This document shows positions 12,443 through 26,676 of a stretch of 64,000 nt of DNA, piece by piece. The stretch's first letter is position 1. The number at the start of each line of letters is the position of its first letter. The position numbers were made by a program, and so were the translations under genes. The DNA is from Serpula lacrymans var. lacrymans S7.9. Taxonomy: Eukaryota > Basidiomycota > Agaricomycetes > Boletales > Serpulaceae. Below the pieces are notes generated by a model. The model had not been told where the DNA came from, did no database searches, and saw nothing but the letters and a program-made list of their open reading frames with translations. The stretch covers positions 62,001 through 126,000 of the forward strand of contig NW_006763303.1 in NCBI RefSeq assembly GCF_000218685.1, read 5' to 3'.

Positions 12443-12857
12443 GATACATGGATAGCATAGCAGCAGCCAAAGCAGATGGCGAAATCTAGTTTACACCTAA
12501 TCGCAGCCCTGTCCACGGTGATGGAAAACATGTAGGACACACAGTAAACCCCAGAAATTTGGGTGTCAATTACTGGGTTGAATTAAATGCCCTTCCTATT
12601 GATCACTTTCCCCCATATTAGTAACTCGGACGTCCACGGAGCAACGGACGCCAAGCAGTTGTAGGGGTGACAGCAAAACAATGTAGGGAAAGAACGTCCG
12701 ATTTGCGGACGGAGTGCTGTAAGAGCTTCCTTTGAAGAAGAATAAAGCAAGATACATACTTCTACAATCTATGTACAGGGCCAGGAGAAGATAGCAACGC
12801 ATTAAAATGCCTGTGATAAAATGCACATCAGCCTCATGAAGGGAGTATATATGAGCA
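12443..12857. other. Convergent 3' intergenic region
   Basis: The stretch lies between the stops of the ALKBH6-type gene (plus) and the deaminase gene (minus). It would hold both 3' untranslated regions and polyadenylation signals. No other gene is seen. Confidence 0.5.
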
Positions 12858-13694
12858 TCAACGTACCAAACCAGCAAATAATCGAATATCTGACTGCGTC
12901 TCGTAGGAATCTCCTTCAATGCTGTTGACCTTTATTACGTCAAACCTGCCCGTAACGTGATTCCAGTGAAATATCCTCTTTACTCCCGACCAATGACACC
13001 ATCGCACGCACCGCCAGCAAGGCTTTGCAGAGCCCAACCCATTTTTATTCACGCGAGCCACGTAAATGTCAGCACCGTTGACTCTTGGCTCTCTCCTGCG
13101 TATATTCCAACCTTTCTCGTGATCCATCGCCGATCCAAGCTCACTAGACGACGCATAGCTGGCGCGATTCATACTGAGGTCGCTCGGACAGGCTGCATGA
13201 GGCGAGTTCGCCCTGCCTGCATGTTTTCGAGAGGCCTTTGACGACCGTGATGGCGCTTCCGTTTGAGCTTTGGATTGAGGCCCCTGAAAGACAATATTCA
13301 GGGACCGCGCTCCCTTTGGGCAGCCGTTGGCCTGCTGTTTCATTCGGCGGTTTCCCTTTTTCCACCGTGGGTCGTCGATTGGAGCCTTGAACCTGCTGCT
13401 TGAAAGAAGGTGACATGCCAGTCAAATTGTATATAGCATGCATTTCAGCATGCATAGATACAGGCTTCCGATGACCATGCGTCCGAACATCATTGCCATC
13501 ATAATGCGTTCGATGATGGTTGTGACCGGTGGATATAACCTTTCCACCCTTTACCAAGACGGCGCCGAGGTTATATGTCATCGAAGACTGATGAAAAATA
13601 CTGTGAGCAGCCTGGATAAGTGACGATCTTGCGATCAACGAACCTTGGACGCAGCCTCTATGCATTGAGAAAGATAGAATTCGGTTTTGCTCAT
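12858..13694 (-). CDS. Cytidine/deoxycytidylate deaminase-like zinc enzyme
   Basis: Three exons give 232 aa: 13694-13644, 13587-13366 and 13283-12858, with introns of 56 and 82 bp. The start MSKTEFYL leads into NLGAVLVKGGKVIS, the first strands of the cytidine deaminase fold. HAE follows at residues 63-65 (zinc ligand His and catalytic Glu) and PCWRC at about 179-183 (the two zinc-binding Cys). After PCWRC come GVKRIFHWN and a C-terminal helix. The enzyme should hydrolytically deaminate a base or nucleoside; the substrate cannot be read from the sequence. About 114 residues separate HAE from PCxxC, against roughly 25-35 in simple deaminases. The extra stretch is basic and Ser-rich and probably a surface insertion. 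The second intron was chosen because it restores the frame between the two halves; its donor is less certain than its acceptor. Confidence 0.8.
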
Positions 13695-13932
13695 GTTGGT
13701 ATGAAGGTGGATGAGAAGGATAATAGAGATATCTGCAATTTGAATGTTACAGCACTGTCTGATCCTCACTGAGTCACTTGTTATTGAGACGTCAAAATAG
13801 AGAAGTTGGAAACACAAGTTTGTATGTTTTCAAGTCGTTATCCAAACAATCAATCCAGATCACGTGACTATCATCGTGCCTACGTAAATACCCAATTGCA
13901 AATAATAAAGGAAAGAAAATATAACAAGTGTC

Positions 13933-16900
13933 TCAAGATACCAAATGTTTTGAAACCAGAATCCTGTTGGCAAGAGCTGTCAAGTTTGCATCTGCCACAA
14001 CGACTTCTGGGGCATATTCAGCGTCAAATACTTGCTCAATGGCCGAACATATGCGTTTTGCCTGCCGCTCGGACCAAAAACTGAAATCATCAGCATCACG
14101 GTGCTCTCCAACAGAAAGTGGTTCAGAAGCCAGCATGCCTCCACACGATAATGGAATTAGTGAAGGATCCGAGTCCAAGCAAAGGGGAACAACGCGCATG
14201 AGGCAGTTCCGAACAGATGGGAAATCAAGCACAGACGGCTTGTCCACTGAGCAAATGTCACCATATAAGTCGAACAAAAGAGATATCTAAAAGACAAAAA
14301 TACTCGCCATAAATCTCGAAAGGGCCATCCATACTCAGAACGTTGTACTTCCCATCATGGTGATAGCGGACCTCGAGTAACGTCTCAGCTCAATTCATCA
14401 AAGGTGGTCCGTGATTGAAGTTATTTACCTCATAGTGGCCAATTACCCACGGGAGAACATTGCCCTCGAATATAATAGAACCGGTTTCGGGTTCCAATCC
14501 CCGGGTAATGGGACGGTTAGAACCAAGAGGAATATCACCATCCCATTCTGCATCATGCACAGGAACCCACATGCCAAGAGACGATGTCTTGGTGACAAGG
14601 GTAGACTTGTTCGCTCCCACCTATTTAAAAATGTTCGTCAATATTAGCGATAGTTGTCGGTGTTGAAACTAACCCTGTAGATGCCAATCCAATCACGACG
14701 CGAGTGCATAAGAGGCGCCTGCCAGTTCACCTTAATAGGCTCACCTAGGTGGAAGCGTGAGCTACCAGCCTTGCTAGCAGCGATGGATATCCTGTATTTC
14801 GCTGTATCGTATGAGGACAAGTCGTTGGCCACTCGTCTTCACATGCAGATGGTCAAACATTTACGATGCAGCAGATACAATTAAACTCACGTAATCACGA
14901 GGCGTTCTCGAGATTGTTGGAGAAGAACCTTCGTCTCTTGCATAACTTCAGAGATTTTCGGTTTGGCTGTCAAAAAGTTAGCTTAGCACCACAAACTTAA
15001 TTTATTGTTATTTAACGTGAACTCACATTTCGCTAGGAAATCTTCCACCACGTCGGCGGTTTCCTCATACACCTTGTCGAAAGTACCTTTGACTTCCCTG
15101 GCGACTCTTCTAATTTCTGGTGCGTGCCGCCCGGCCCGTGATTCCAACAGCCGTGCGTTCTTGCTCGCAACAGACTTGATGACTTTGACAAATCCAGCTT
15201 CTTTCCGTAGGGTGTTGCCATATAACTTTCGCATGTGGGGGCTATTACAATGATCAGTACAAGTAGCCTAGGAGAAGCGCCGAGAGTACGCTCACTTTTC
15301 CACCATCCGAAGGAACCACCAATGCGACAGAAATCTGATGACTGCTAAAGAACCGACGAGCTTACTTCCGCTCACTAAAGCAAGTCCCAAAAAAGAGGCA
15401 CCACTCATTAACTCGGGATTGTTCAGGTAACTTTTCACAAAGGTTATTGGCTTTCCTATTGGTGAAGCGGAAGGAAATATACACCCACCGATAAATGCCG
15501 GTGTACTCTAAAAGCGCAGGGAAGTCGTCCATGAAAAAATCTCCATAAAACCACCCTAAATATGCACAATCAGATGTATACTGTCTTTCCAAGTTGAGAT
15601 GTTTTACCAAATACTCCCAGAACTTCAAAAGATTCCATAGCTGCCCAGACATGAAGGCCAACTAGTAACTGGAAGGACCTGTGAGCATCGAGCGGTCCGT
15701 GACCAAAGGTTATCCACTCACTGTGCCTAGCGTATGACATAAAAGCTCATCCCCACCTGTCCAATTACTAGGGAAAGAGTAAGTTTTCCAGGTCAGGCCA
15801 ATCAATGAAACTGTTAATCATGAGCGCGCTTTAGTAATATTTTTTCCCCCGGCCGCTGTTCGAAACTTACTATATGTCATACACAAGCTGACATTGTACA
15901 GAGCTTTCCAGTTCGTGAATGATTCTTGAATGGCACCTTGACCGTGATCATTCTGGGGATAATGGTAGTTCTTTAAGAAGTGCCGAACTAGATATTTTGA
16001 TTCACTCTGTGCACGCAACAGAAGTCCAAGCCCAAAGCTGTGGAAGATACACCAGGCGCATGCGTGTACGAAGTGCAAAACTAGGGCCGTTTCATGAGAT
16101 AACGCAGGCAAGAAACAACCTACGACGACGTAGAATACAATAAGAACAAGCATCGCATCCGATGAACTGTTATTAAAATTGTCAAAAGAGTAATTCGACA
16201 GTATTATGATAAATGTACGCACCGGAGTAAATCAACGTTGTGAAAGATGACGGTATCACTGCGGAAGTATTTGTTATGAAGATCGTGCTGCGAGATCGCA
16301 CGTTCTGTAGGGGAACGTGGTCCGCGGCTTAAAGTGCGATCGATGACAAGCCTATCAAAGCTACGAGACTTCTTTGTGGTGGGTTTGGTCTCGCATTCGA
16401 TCTCGGTTTCTGTTTCTGTCTCGAATTCTGTTTCTGTGGCAGTTTCACCTTCGGTCGCTGGCGGTGTTGAGAGCTGTTCTACAAGATCTTCGGTGATGAC
16501 CGTCGAGTGGGGTGACTGTTTCTCCGGGCGGACTTTACGAACGGACGGAGGAAAGGGACGCCGCAAGGCTATGGGTTTACGTTTTCCGTACATTCGCTCG
16601 ATGTCTGGATTAAACTCAGTACGATATTCTAATAGAAACAGGCAGTAAACTCACGAGGGTTCTCAAAAAACACGAGGAAAGCAAACTGGGCTGCATGCGC
16701 AGCCAAACTGACGAATAGCACCGGATAGCTGCCCACGATCAATGAAAGCCCATAATAGCCGGCATAGCCTGTCCGTCAAGGTAATTAAACCTCTTGACCC
16801 TATGTTCAAGTATTAACTTACCAACGGAATACATGGGATGCGGTGCAAGTTCAAACACGCCATCGAAAACCAGAGCACCACGCTGAAAGAAAACATCACC

Positions 16901-17831
16901 CCAATACCAGCCGTAATCCTTGACAACATCGTGGGCCTCGGTTTTAACCCACAGGTTGAAAACAATGAGAGCGATCCCACCGATCCACCTATAGATACGT
17001 AAGACAGATGGAAAATGATGAAAAGAGCACTTACCTCATGATATGAACAGTGATAGAAAGCTCTTCGGGAACTCGGAAGCATGAAAAGGCAAACATGCAG
17101 TATGCCATGAAGTCACTGTAGAGTGATTAAATGTATGAATTTGGCAGAGGTCATGTATAGACTTACTTAAGGAGGATCACGTCAACGAGTTGACGAAAAA
17201 GCAGCCAGGCATTATATTCAAGCGGAAGAGTCTATCAGGGGCCGTCAATTTTCGTCCCAAGAACCTTGCTGGAGTACACACATCGAAAGAGTAATCCTTC
17301 CCCATTTTTCCTGCGAGTTGTGCTTTAATCCAGTTTCTAGTGCCAGGTTTTCGACTCTCGTCGAGCCATCCCAAACGATTTATTTCTCTGACGATCCACT
17401 TCTTCTTGCTTTGTTTAGTGAGAACCCATCCTAAGCCAGCGTCATAGGCGGCGCGCCAAAATGCGAAATATAGGAAGAAAAATACTCTTGCGACTGAACG
17501 AGGCAACAAGAAGAAAAGCAAAAGCTGAGTCCCAAGAAGACTCAAATTCAGCAAGTCGAGGTGGCTTTTCGGATAGGAGGGATGAAACAAAGCTGTTAAT
17601 ACGTCGTGTGTCGTTGGAACGCGAAAGACTGTTCGACCCTATTTAAACAAGAACATTCCCTCAAGAAAGATGTTGCCACATACCTTCTCCACCTGGAGTT
17701 TTCCCCCAAACAACCTCATCGCATCTGGACTCTGCCACATTCTCCTGAGATTGGTGTACAGAAGCCTCAGCAAACGCGTCTTCTGGCTGTGGGGTCAGTT
17801 TTCTCTGGCGAAGCAAAGTTGGGACCGCCAT
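13933..17831 (-). CDS. CHO2: Phosphatidylethanolamine N-methyltransferase Cho2
   Basis: This is the fungal enzyme that makes the first S-adenosylmethionine-dependent methylation of phosphatidylethanolamine on the way to phosphatidylcholine, in the endoplasmic reticulum membrane. The start at 17831 opens exon 1 (17831-17684), ending [10 protein letters not shown]. It joins exon 2 (17628-17282), VFRVPTTHD then [19 protein letters not shown], a Cho2 signature. Many membrane helices follow, including [26 protein letters not shown] and [12 protein letters not shown]. The C-terminal domain has [32 protein letters not shown] and, near the end, [18 protein letters not shown] with [11 protein letters not shown]. 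The stop is at 13933. I count a dozen or more exons and an estimated length of about 900 aa, normal for fungal Cho2. The frame appears intact. A loop near 16390-16450 carries a Thr-Glu repeat. The deaminase gene starts only about 240 bp downstream on the same strand. Confidence 0.93.
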
Positions 17832-18835
17832 TGTTGAAGACGTTCTGCTCGAACCGTGACGTGGAAGAAGTAGACCTTGGCAAAGAGAGAGACAGATATA
17901 CAGTTTATGTAAAAGCTCATTTTCAAAATGCCGCTAGTCCATACGCTACACTCAAAAAAACACATGTCACTCTACGCGTCGGAACCTGCCCTGATGTCGT
18001 CAGCCTTAAAAAGATGACGGTGAACATTTTGCTACGTTTCCTTTGGTACCGTCGTACAACACATCGCGAAACATATTAATTCAGAGGAGCGTGGTTCGTT
18101 TTTGCACCATTGCTCTTTGCTCAGTCTTTGATGCCGGTGTTGGAGGAGGTTCTATCATTCGTACCCCTTTATATTCACTCCACACCTGACTTGTACTATT
18201 GGGTGTAGAGTTGCTAATGTTGGGGAAGACGGACATGAAGGGCATTTTTTTCGGCTGGCTTCTTGTTAGACTGGATGTCAACCCTACGAGGTGCCTAACA
18301 TTCTTGCTGAACAGATGTTATCATCCATATGTATTTTTATCATAAACCGTACATACGGACGACGGTGTCTTGTTTGTTGTCCGTGGAACGGCGATAAATG
18401 TATATTTTCAAGCACCAGTATAGACCAGACATTTCGTCTTTAATTGGCTCGAAGCTATCCGGGGTTGCTTTTCGAAAAGGGACAACTTAACCATTAGGGT
18501 CCATATGTTCAAAAGTACATCTTCATTATTCATATCATACAACACATAACATCGTACATCACTAGTTGAAAGTATGCACCTCGGAAGTACCCCCAGTGGT
18601 GTACCATATAATGCATGCCGCAAATCGGCCTGACAGAGGCTAGGTTCGCCAATGGAACCTTCTCTTACCGTGACCCTACGGGCCATTGGGCGTGTCTCGT
18701 GAGCATCACGGTCGAGCATCCTTCCCTAGTTAGCTACATTCTCTCGATGGCCCCTTTCGCTCTCAACCTCACCAGGGATCTCATCCAGCTAATGAGGATG
18801 CTGCATCAGTACGAGCTGCACGCAACAAAACAAAA
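17832..18835. other. Intergenic, upstream of CHO2 and downstream of the aminotransferase gene
   Basis: An open plus-strand frame runs over the first exons of CHO2 into this stretch and looks like antisense coincidence. A short minus frame at 18081-18281 has no recognisable domain. The CHO2 promoter should lie in the first few hundred bases; no TATA box stands out. Confidence 0.45.
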
Positions 18836-20899
<2,064 letters not shown>

Positions 20900-21479
20900 G
20901 TTTCTTTCGTAGGGGATGATGGATAAGATATCGAATATCGAGTAACGACGTGGCGGTAAAGAGAAAAGAGGGTGTCGAAATCCGCTTATTTGAAGTTACT
21001 CAGAAACCGACTCTTGGTTCCGCCCGTCACGCTGCTCCACTGTTCCGTTTTCGGTCACGAGTAATGGAGAGCATCCCGATGGCATATTCGCTCTAGCGCC
21101 CTTGGTCAAGCGGCATTCAGTCATCCCCGTGTAATCTTACTGCTATGTTACAGCATTGATACCAAGTGACCAACTTATCCATGCACCTACGTATCCCCAA
21201 TAGATCCTCCCGGCAACTCCATCCTCTTCGCTGCCACTAATCTTTATGTAAAATATCTATATGGCAACCTCACAAGGCCTTGGGCTTCGTCAAAAGGTGA
21301 TCGGATATCCTGTTGCGTAGATGAAAATACAATGAATACTATAACTAAAGCACAAACCAGTAGTATATGGGTGTAAGTTTCCACGAGAACCCGGCCACTG
21401 TACCCAACAATTGGGCCGACGGTTAGATAACCTTGTGAATACGAACGTAAGTGGTGAGATGCTCATACAAACAGAATCG
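20900..21479. other. Intergenic, promoter side of the aminotransferase gene
   Basis: This minus-strand upstream region of the aminotransferase gene ends at the stop of the palmitoyltransferase gene. No coding frame or clear TATA box is seen. Confidence 0.45.
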
Positions 21480-23486
21480 TTAGCGTAAATCAGATGGCCA
21501 TTCCTTTCTTCGTCTCCACCTGCCCTGACTGTCGAAGCGTGGGTTCGTTGGATAACTCAATCCGTCGTCGAGTCGGTGTCCAATCGGTACTACCAAGCAG
21601 TTGTAAGACCCAGGCACACAGAACACCCCCGCAAAGAAAACACGAATTTTGTGGGGAGAGATAAAGTATGTCAGACTCACAGAACCACCACCACATGTTT
21701 TTCCCCATGACAGCTTCCCAGTTGGCATCGCTACTACCCAACCACCATAAATTTCCCTCTGTCCCAATTTGCCCCCATTCCTGATCCCATTTTTTGAGTG
21801 TCCGCCGTCTGGCGCTAGATGTCAAGTAAAAAGGATATATATAAATTCATTAGCGAAATACATATGTAATGTATCGGATACTCACCCGAAATCGTACCAC
21901 GAATACATATATGCTAGAGTCCCCGCTTCGCGCTCTCTCATCAATCTGAAACCGATAGACTCTACAGTCGTTTGGTTCAGCCGTATCAACATAATCTGTG
22001 ATATCAGCATAAGGACGGCGAATATGCCAAAGAAACCAGTGCTGCGAAATTTATGGGTCAAGCACATGTGCAGAACGACACGGTGAGAGCGTACAGGGCA
22101 ATCACGACAATGTGCTGTGGGTCGATGTCGTGAACCAACATTCTTGAATATGGCCTAACGTTAAGCCCAAGAAGAGTCGAGAACGTCCAACACGTAAATA
22201 GTACCGCCCATATCAAGAAAATCACAAAAAACTTGATGGGATAAGTGAGATAGATGGAGTTCGCTGTAAAGGAATGACACACTTACTCTATGATTGTAGG
22301 CGCCTACGCAATGACCAATCCCTTTAAGCGGATAAGCCTACGATAAGATAACACGACTCATCAAAGAATCAACTTACACGGGCAGTGATGATCATATTTA
22401 AGCACACACTGATGAATGGATGTGAGAAGATAGCTCATGTGAAAAGGACACAACGGGGAAAGTGGGGAAGCAGACGTACTGTACCACACGCTCGGCAGTG
22501 GTGCGCGCGGAAAGGTTTGATCAGCTCATCTTTAGAGCAGTATCGATATTCCGATAACAGAACCGGTGTTGACGGTGGCCGTCTCGAAAGCATCCGTGGT
22601 GGTAGACCTTCGTTCGCTGTAGAACAAGATTCGGATGGGGGTACGGCACTTGTGGATGGTACTTGTGCCACGATCGGTGTCAGCGCATTCAAGACATGCG
22701 GCTCCTCCGGAATATGATTCGTTCCTTGTGAATACCGATCCGGTTTAGCAACTGTCGAAGTAGCGGGGGAGACTAGACTATCGTCGTTTCCAGATGTGGG
22801 TGATGGTTGGTCTCTCTGTATTCTGCTATCTAATGTTGACCTTGCTCTCACAGGTTCACGAGACGCAAGTCGAGAAAGATCGACAGTGGGAGACGTAAGT
22901 TCGTAGGCGGTGCCTTGAAGGTCGTTTGAGTTCCAGGACGGACGTGCTGGCGGATCAGATACACCCGGTCTTTCAGACTTTTCGACTAACTGACCGAGCA
23001 AAGGCACATATATCAACGACAAATACATAGATACGAACAAGGAAAAACATACATCCTTGGCGTAACCAGGTGGTGTTATGACTACCTGCGAGTGGTGAGC
23101 GAGGTCAGCAAGCAGACTCTGTATAATAAGGGAAATGCAAACCATGGTATATGTCCATAATAGCATGAGTAAAAGCAAACAAAATATGATGAGAAATGCA
23201 ACTACCATGTAAGGTGCGATCAGTATAACAGCGTAGCAAACGTTGCTAGAAGGTGCTTACTTCCCATCGGCTGACCTCCTAAAGCCTCACGATCCCGGAT
23301 GATCATAGACACAGCGAACCTGCCGATATAAACGTAGCTACTGTAGGCGATAAGTCCAAGGGTGATACCGATGGTCATCTTGCGAACTATCCACGGTTGG
23401 GGGCGCGTTCTCCGCTCGTTTTTCTCCCTGGCTTGCATTCTCGCTTCCTCGATGACCCCGCAACATGTCTTTTCTTCTCGTGTCAT
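21480..23486 (-). CDS. DHHC-type protein S-palmitoyltransferase
   Basis: An integral membrane enzyme that attaches palmitate to cysteines of target proteins. The start at 23486 gives MTREEKTCCGVIEEARMQ, a basic stretch, then a hydrophobic helix (IGITLGLIAYSSYVYIG). A second membrane segment near 23100-23200 precedes a long Ser/Pro-rich cytosolic loop, encoded at about 22530-22990. The Cys-rich domain then reads YCSKDELIKPFRAHHCRACG, and after an intron YDHHCPWIGHCVGAYNHR, so the DHHC active site is complete (about 22300-22410). Further helices are FFVIFLIWAVLFTCW and FFGIFAVLMLISQIML; then TTVESIG matches the conserved TTxE. The C terminus ends NPRFDSQGRWRRRKEWPSDLR. The introns are 50-70 bp. 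The gene is divergent from the Pop8-like gene. Which yeast Pfa protein it corresponds to cannot be decided from sequence alone. Confidence 0.9.
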
Positions 23487-23771
23487 ATGTCAATAGAAAA
23501 GTCGTAGAGAACGTAAAGGAAGTTGTCGTTAATGAAAGGACGATGCAGGTCAGCTTTGAGGTCAGACCGCCGACGGTCTCCTGTGGTGCAACACTTTCGT
23601 TGACTGTCGCAGTGTTGCAGGTGAGGGAACGTTTCCAAAATTGAACGTGGGCAAACATCTCCTTTTTCGTCCTATCTGACGGCTGTGGCAAAACACACAG
23701 CAGTGTGGCGTAATGTTTCCGTCTGATGTTTCCGTCTGATAAAAAGAAAATACACATACAATAACCAAAAA
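23487..23771. promoter_or_regulatory. Shared promoter between divergent DHHC and Pop8-like genes
   Basis: Only 285 bp separate the two start codons, so both promoters must share this stretch or overlap the neighbouring 5' ends. The short direct repeat TGTTTCCGTCTGATG/TGTTTCCGTCTGATA sits at about 23714-23742. No TATA box is evident, as is usual for housekeeping genes in fungi. Confidence 0.5.
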
Positions 23772-24141
23772 ATGCCTCATATTCAACTTTCTTCAACAGT
23801 TCATTACATCCGATTCTCTGTACAACCGTCAACTGTGGACGTATTGACAATGAGAAAGGCTCTTCAGATTTCCATGATGCAAGCATTCGGAGACACGTCT
23901 TCGAATACTTATCTTGATGTATTGTGGGTATCAGAAGATGGGTCGGAGACAGTCATCCGTACAAGTCAACGGTAATATCTATTCCCTCCGTCTTTCTTCT
24001 CCTAATCTGGCTGATTCTAGCGATAGGGAAGCAACGAAGCTCATGGCAGCTATTGTTTTATCAACAGCCACGCCGAAATTTTCTTTGATAAAGGAGTCGC
24101 CATTCCTACCCTCGTTGCTGTCAAGCATAGTTACTTTGTAA
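23772..24141 (+). CDS. Small protein resembling RNase P/MRP subunit Pop8
   Basis: Two exons, 23772-23971 and 24021-24141, with a 49-bp GT-AG intron, give 106 aa. The start is MPHIQLSSTVHYIRFSV. A predicted alternation of strands and helices follows: TMRKALQISMMQAFG, then TYLDVLWVSEDGSETVIRTS. After the intron come DREATKLMAAIVLSTATPKF and a hydrophobic C terminus. Size, order of elements and the pattern 'helix ending in AFG, then a strand' resemble the Pop8/Rpp14-like fold of RNase P and RNase MRP protein subunits, which act in tRNA and rRNA processing in the nucleus. This is a pattern match without catalytic residues, so the name is tentative. The gene itself is well supported by the splice that restores the frame. 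Confidence 0.6.
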
Positions 24142-25353
24142 CCCATGTCTCGCCCAGCCATAATCAGACAAATAATGGTTCTCTGTTGTTTGACACGAAG
24201 TACACCAATGGGGTTGTATGAACTGAGGGTTTGATCGCAGGTTGCAAACTATCAGCGGTAATAGCATATGTTCATTCAGAGATGGTGACCACATTAACTC
24301 AGCTATTCTATATTTACAGTTCGGAGTTCTTCTAAGGGGCGTTTGTTCTGACTATTGCGAGTCTTAGCAACAATCTGTTGAACCGCCGCCTACACCGATG
24401 ACCCCACTGGCTAGGTTTTGGTACACACATTTGAAATTTTGGAACCAAAGGGCTGGAAAGCGGAGATTCCGGATTCGTTTGGACATCGAAGGGCGTTGAT
24501 AAGAGATACGAGAAAATTTGAAGATATGTTGACATGCGGGGTTGGCGGAGTTGGTCAAAGGCACTAGTCTGAAAAGGAGCCTACGAACGATCGTACTATT
24601 CATGTTGTGATTAGCAACCAGCGGTAAAATCGGACTGGATTGAAGAATTCAAATAGAAAAACCTCCATAGCGCTCCATAGTTTCGCCGAACACAGTTGGT
24701 TTCTCCATTGTCCAGGATCTTCCTACCACGAAGACCGCTATAGAGTTTGTTGCAGAGAATGACTTGTTGAGAAGATGCAGGTTTCATGCGCGTACACGGG
24801 TTCATCAAGTGAGTCTATTCATGGCATTTACATGATATTCATATTGATAACCAACTGATCTTTACAGATGCAATCCGATTTTCATATCTGTGAGAATACC
24901 CCTGATGACCCTCTTTCTTGTTCGCCCTCTCAAATGTTGACGGTTTGGACAGGCGGCGTGGACATGCGGTATTAACGGCTGCGTGTCAGACTTGTGCGGC
25001 TGCCGTGCTGTCAAACAAAAATGGGATCGGGACTGTGTTGAATTGCCCATGCTGAATGTCAGCAGAGATCTCCTAAGTGAATGGTATCATGAGATGTCAA
25101 TTACTCAAGTAAGTAGCAAGTAGCGACGTGAGCGGATCGGTTGCAATGTATCTCTCTATTTCCAGCCAGAACAATTGTCCCAGCTGTAACAGTGCCACGT
25201 CAAGATCGTCAGTGTTCTGTCTTGGATATTGAGATGACCTATTTCCTCGAAATTGGTGTGAGAGGTCAGATTGCCAATTTTCAAGAAGCACAGGCACCCA
25301 TAGACAAAAATACAACAAACTTTGTAATCTCGATTGTTATATATACAATTCCC
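24142..25353. other. No clear gene
   Basis: This plus-strand region downstream of the Pop8-like gene contains splice-like signals (donor near 24810, acceptor near 24868) and a Cys-rich frame near 24955-25060. It gives no continuous reading or recognised domain. It could hold a relic or a small unknown gene. Confidence 0.3.
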
Positions 25354-26676
25354 TCACGCATTTTCAGCTGCCAGGCGCTTTTTTGCGCACTCCACAAAAT
25401 CATCAATCGCCGAAGGCCAGGCAGCTACAAATCACCATAGTACATTAGATACCCATTTTGACGCTTTTAGACAAGACGAATGGGAAACTTACATTCTGGA
25501 TCATATTTCTTAAAGTTCGCATCGATGGAGCGCACAAATTCCAAGAACTAATTCCCCGGGTAATACAGTATGGGTCAGAAGACCAAGATAATGGACAAGG
25601 CTGGCTTACCATTGCCCAGGTATCCTTGCTGACGCCTTTGCCACCCCTCTCATCCACCAGGAACTCGAACCACCATCTCGTGTACTCGTCTTTCCAACCT
25701 TCCTCTTCGCCCATATCATCGTCGTCATCGAAATCCCGAGAAGACGCATGTGCTAAGGCACCCCCTTGCAAACCATGAGGTATCAACAGACCCCAAAATG
25801 CTTGAGCCGTATCGACAGCTGGTAAGGAACGTGTATCTATAGCTCACACCAATGCGACAAGATAAAGAAAAAAATACCGAGACTTCTTTGGCCTTCTGAG
25901 CGCGCAAAATCGAACGTATGGTTGTATACTTGATTGAAATACTGTGGGTCGGATCCCAGCCTATCTCTCAGGCGTAGCAAAGCCGACTTCATTGTCGGAG
26001 TGGAGTCACAACTGTTAGAAGTGTCAGATCGTGCTTATCAAATGAGAAGCGTTATTACTCAACCCAATATTTTTCCATCCTTCAATCCAGCCCTTCTTGT
26101 TCCACTGGCCCACTTTCGGCGACTTCAACTCGTAAGCGACTGACAACATAACAACATCTTCGGGATTAACTCCCAGATCTTCACAAAGCTTTATAGTCCC
26201 GTCTACTGTGATTTCATCGCCGGTAGGATCTGTGATGGGTTTGTGTCAATCACTGAGTGTATCTTGAACAAATTAAGCCCACACTCACCTTTGTATTTCT
26301 CAAAGAGAACCGTCAGCTTGCTAGTCGAAGGGGCGTCGGCTCGTCTGACGGTTTGTGGATTATTATAGTATGCATCGATTGCGATATCTGTCCGCTTATA
26401 CTTGTCAAGATATTGCCTTGCATCCTTTGTGCTGATGAGACCATTCAACGACGATACAGGCGGGCAGCAAGAATGTACGATAAGGGGTTTGAACACTCTG
26501 GATAACCGTGCGACTCACGTAGCGCCAGTGACAGCACAGAATTGGGTGATAGCAGCGTCGTCGGCTCTGCCAGACTTAGACAACCTGGACTAAGAGAAAT
26601 ACAAAAAGAGACGATCTCAGACGTTAATGACCTCGGAAAACGTTGAAAGGGAGTAGGAAAGTGCAGCACAAACCAT
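25354..26676 (-). CDS. Dcn1-type cullin neddylation factor
   Basis: Dcn1 is the scaffold-type E3 that promotes transfer of Nedd8/Rub1 to cullins. An N-terminal UBA-like segment reads ADDAAITQFCAVTGAT, and an intron joins it to TKDARQYLDKYKRTDIAIDA and YYNNPQ. The PONY (potentiating neddylation) domain follows: KLTVLFEKYK, ITVDGTIKLCEDLGVNPEDV, MLSVAYELKSPKVGQW, an acidic stretch, EYTRWWFEFLVDERGGKGVS and FVRSID. It ends WPSAIDDFVECAKKRL, the conserved cullin-binding C terminus, with TGA at 25354-25356. The conserved Asp-Asp-Phe near the end is present. Introns are about 50-80 bp. The first exon is uncertain: an ATG at 26676 gives a short leader that splices in frame to SRLSKSGRADD, but another upstream start is possible. 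Confidence 0.88.

Noticed and set aside
17606..18079. 157-codon plus ORF over the CHO2 start
   Set aside because: Antisense to the first CHO2 exons, without recognisable motifs.
22385..22717. 110-codon plus ORF
   Set aside because: Antisense shadow of the DHHC Cys-rich domain and Ser-rich loop.
23338..23886. 182-codon minus ORF spanning the Pop8-like and DHHC genes
   Set aside because: It runs through the divergent promoter in a different frame from the DHHC gene and has no domain.
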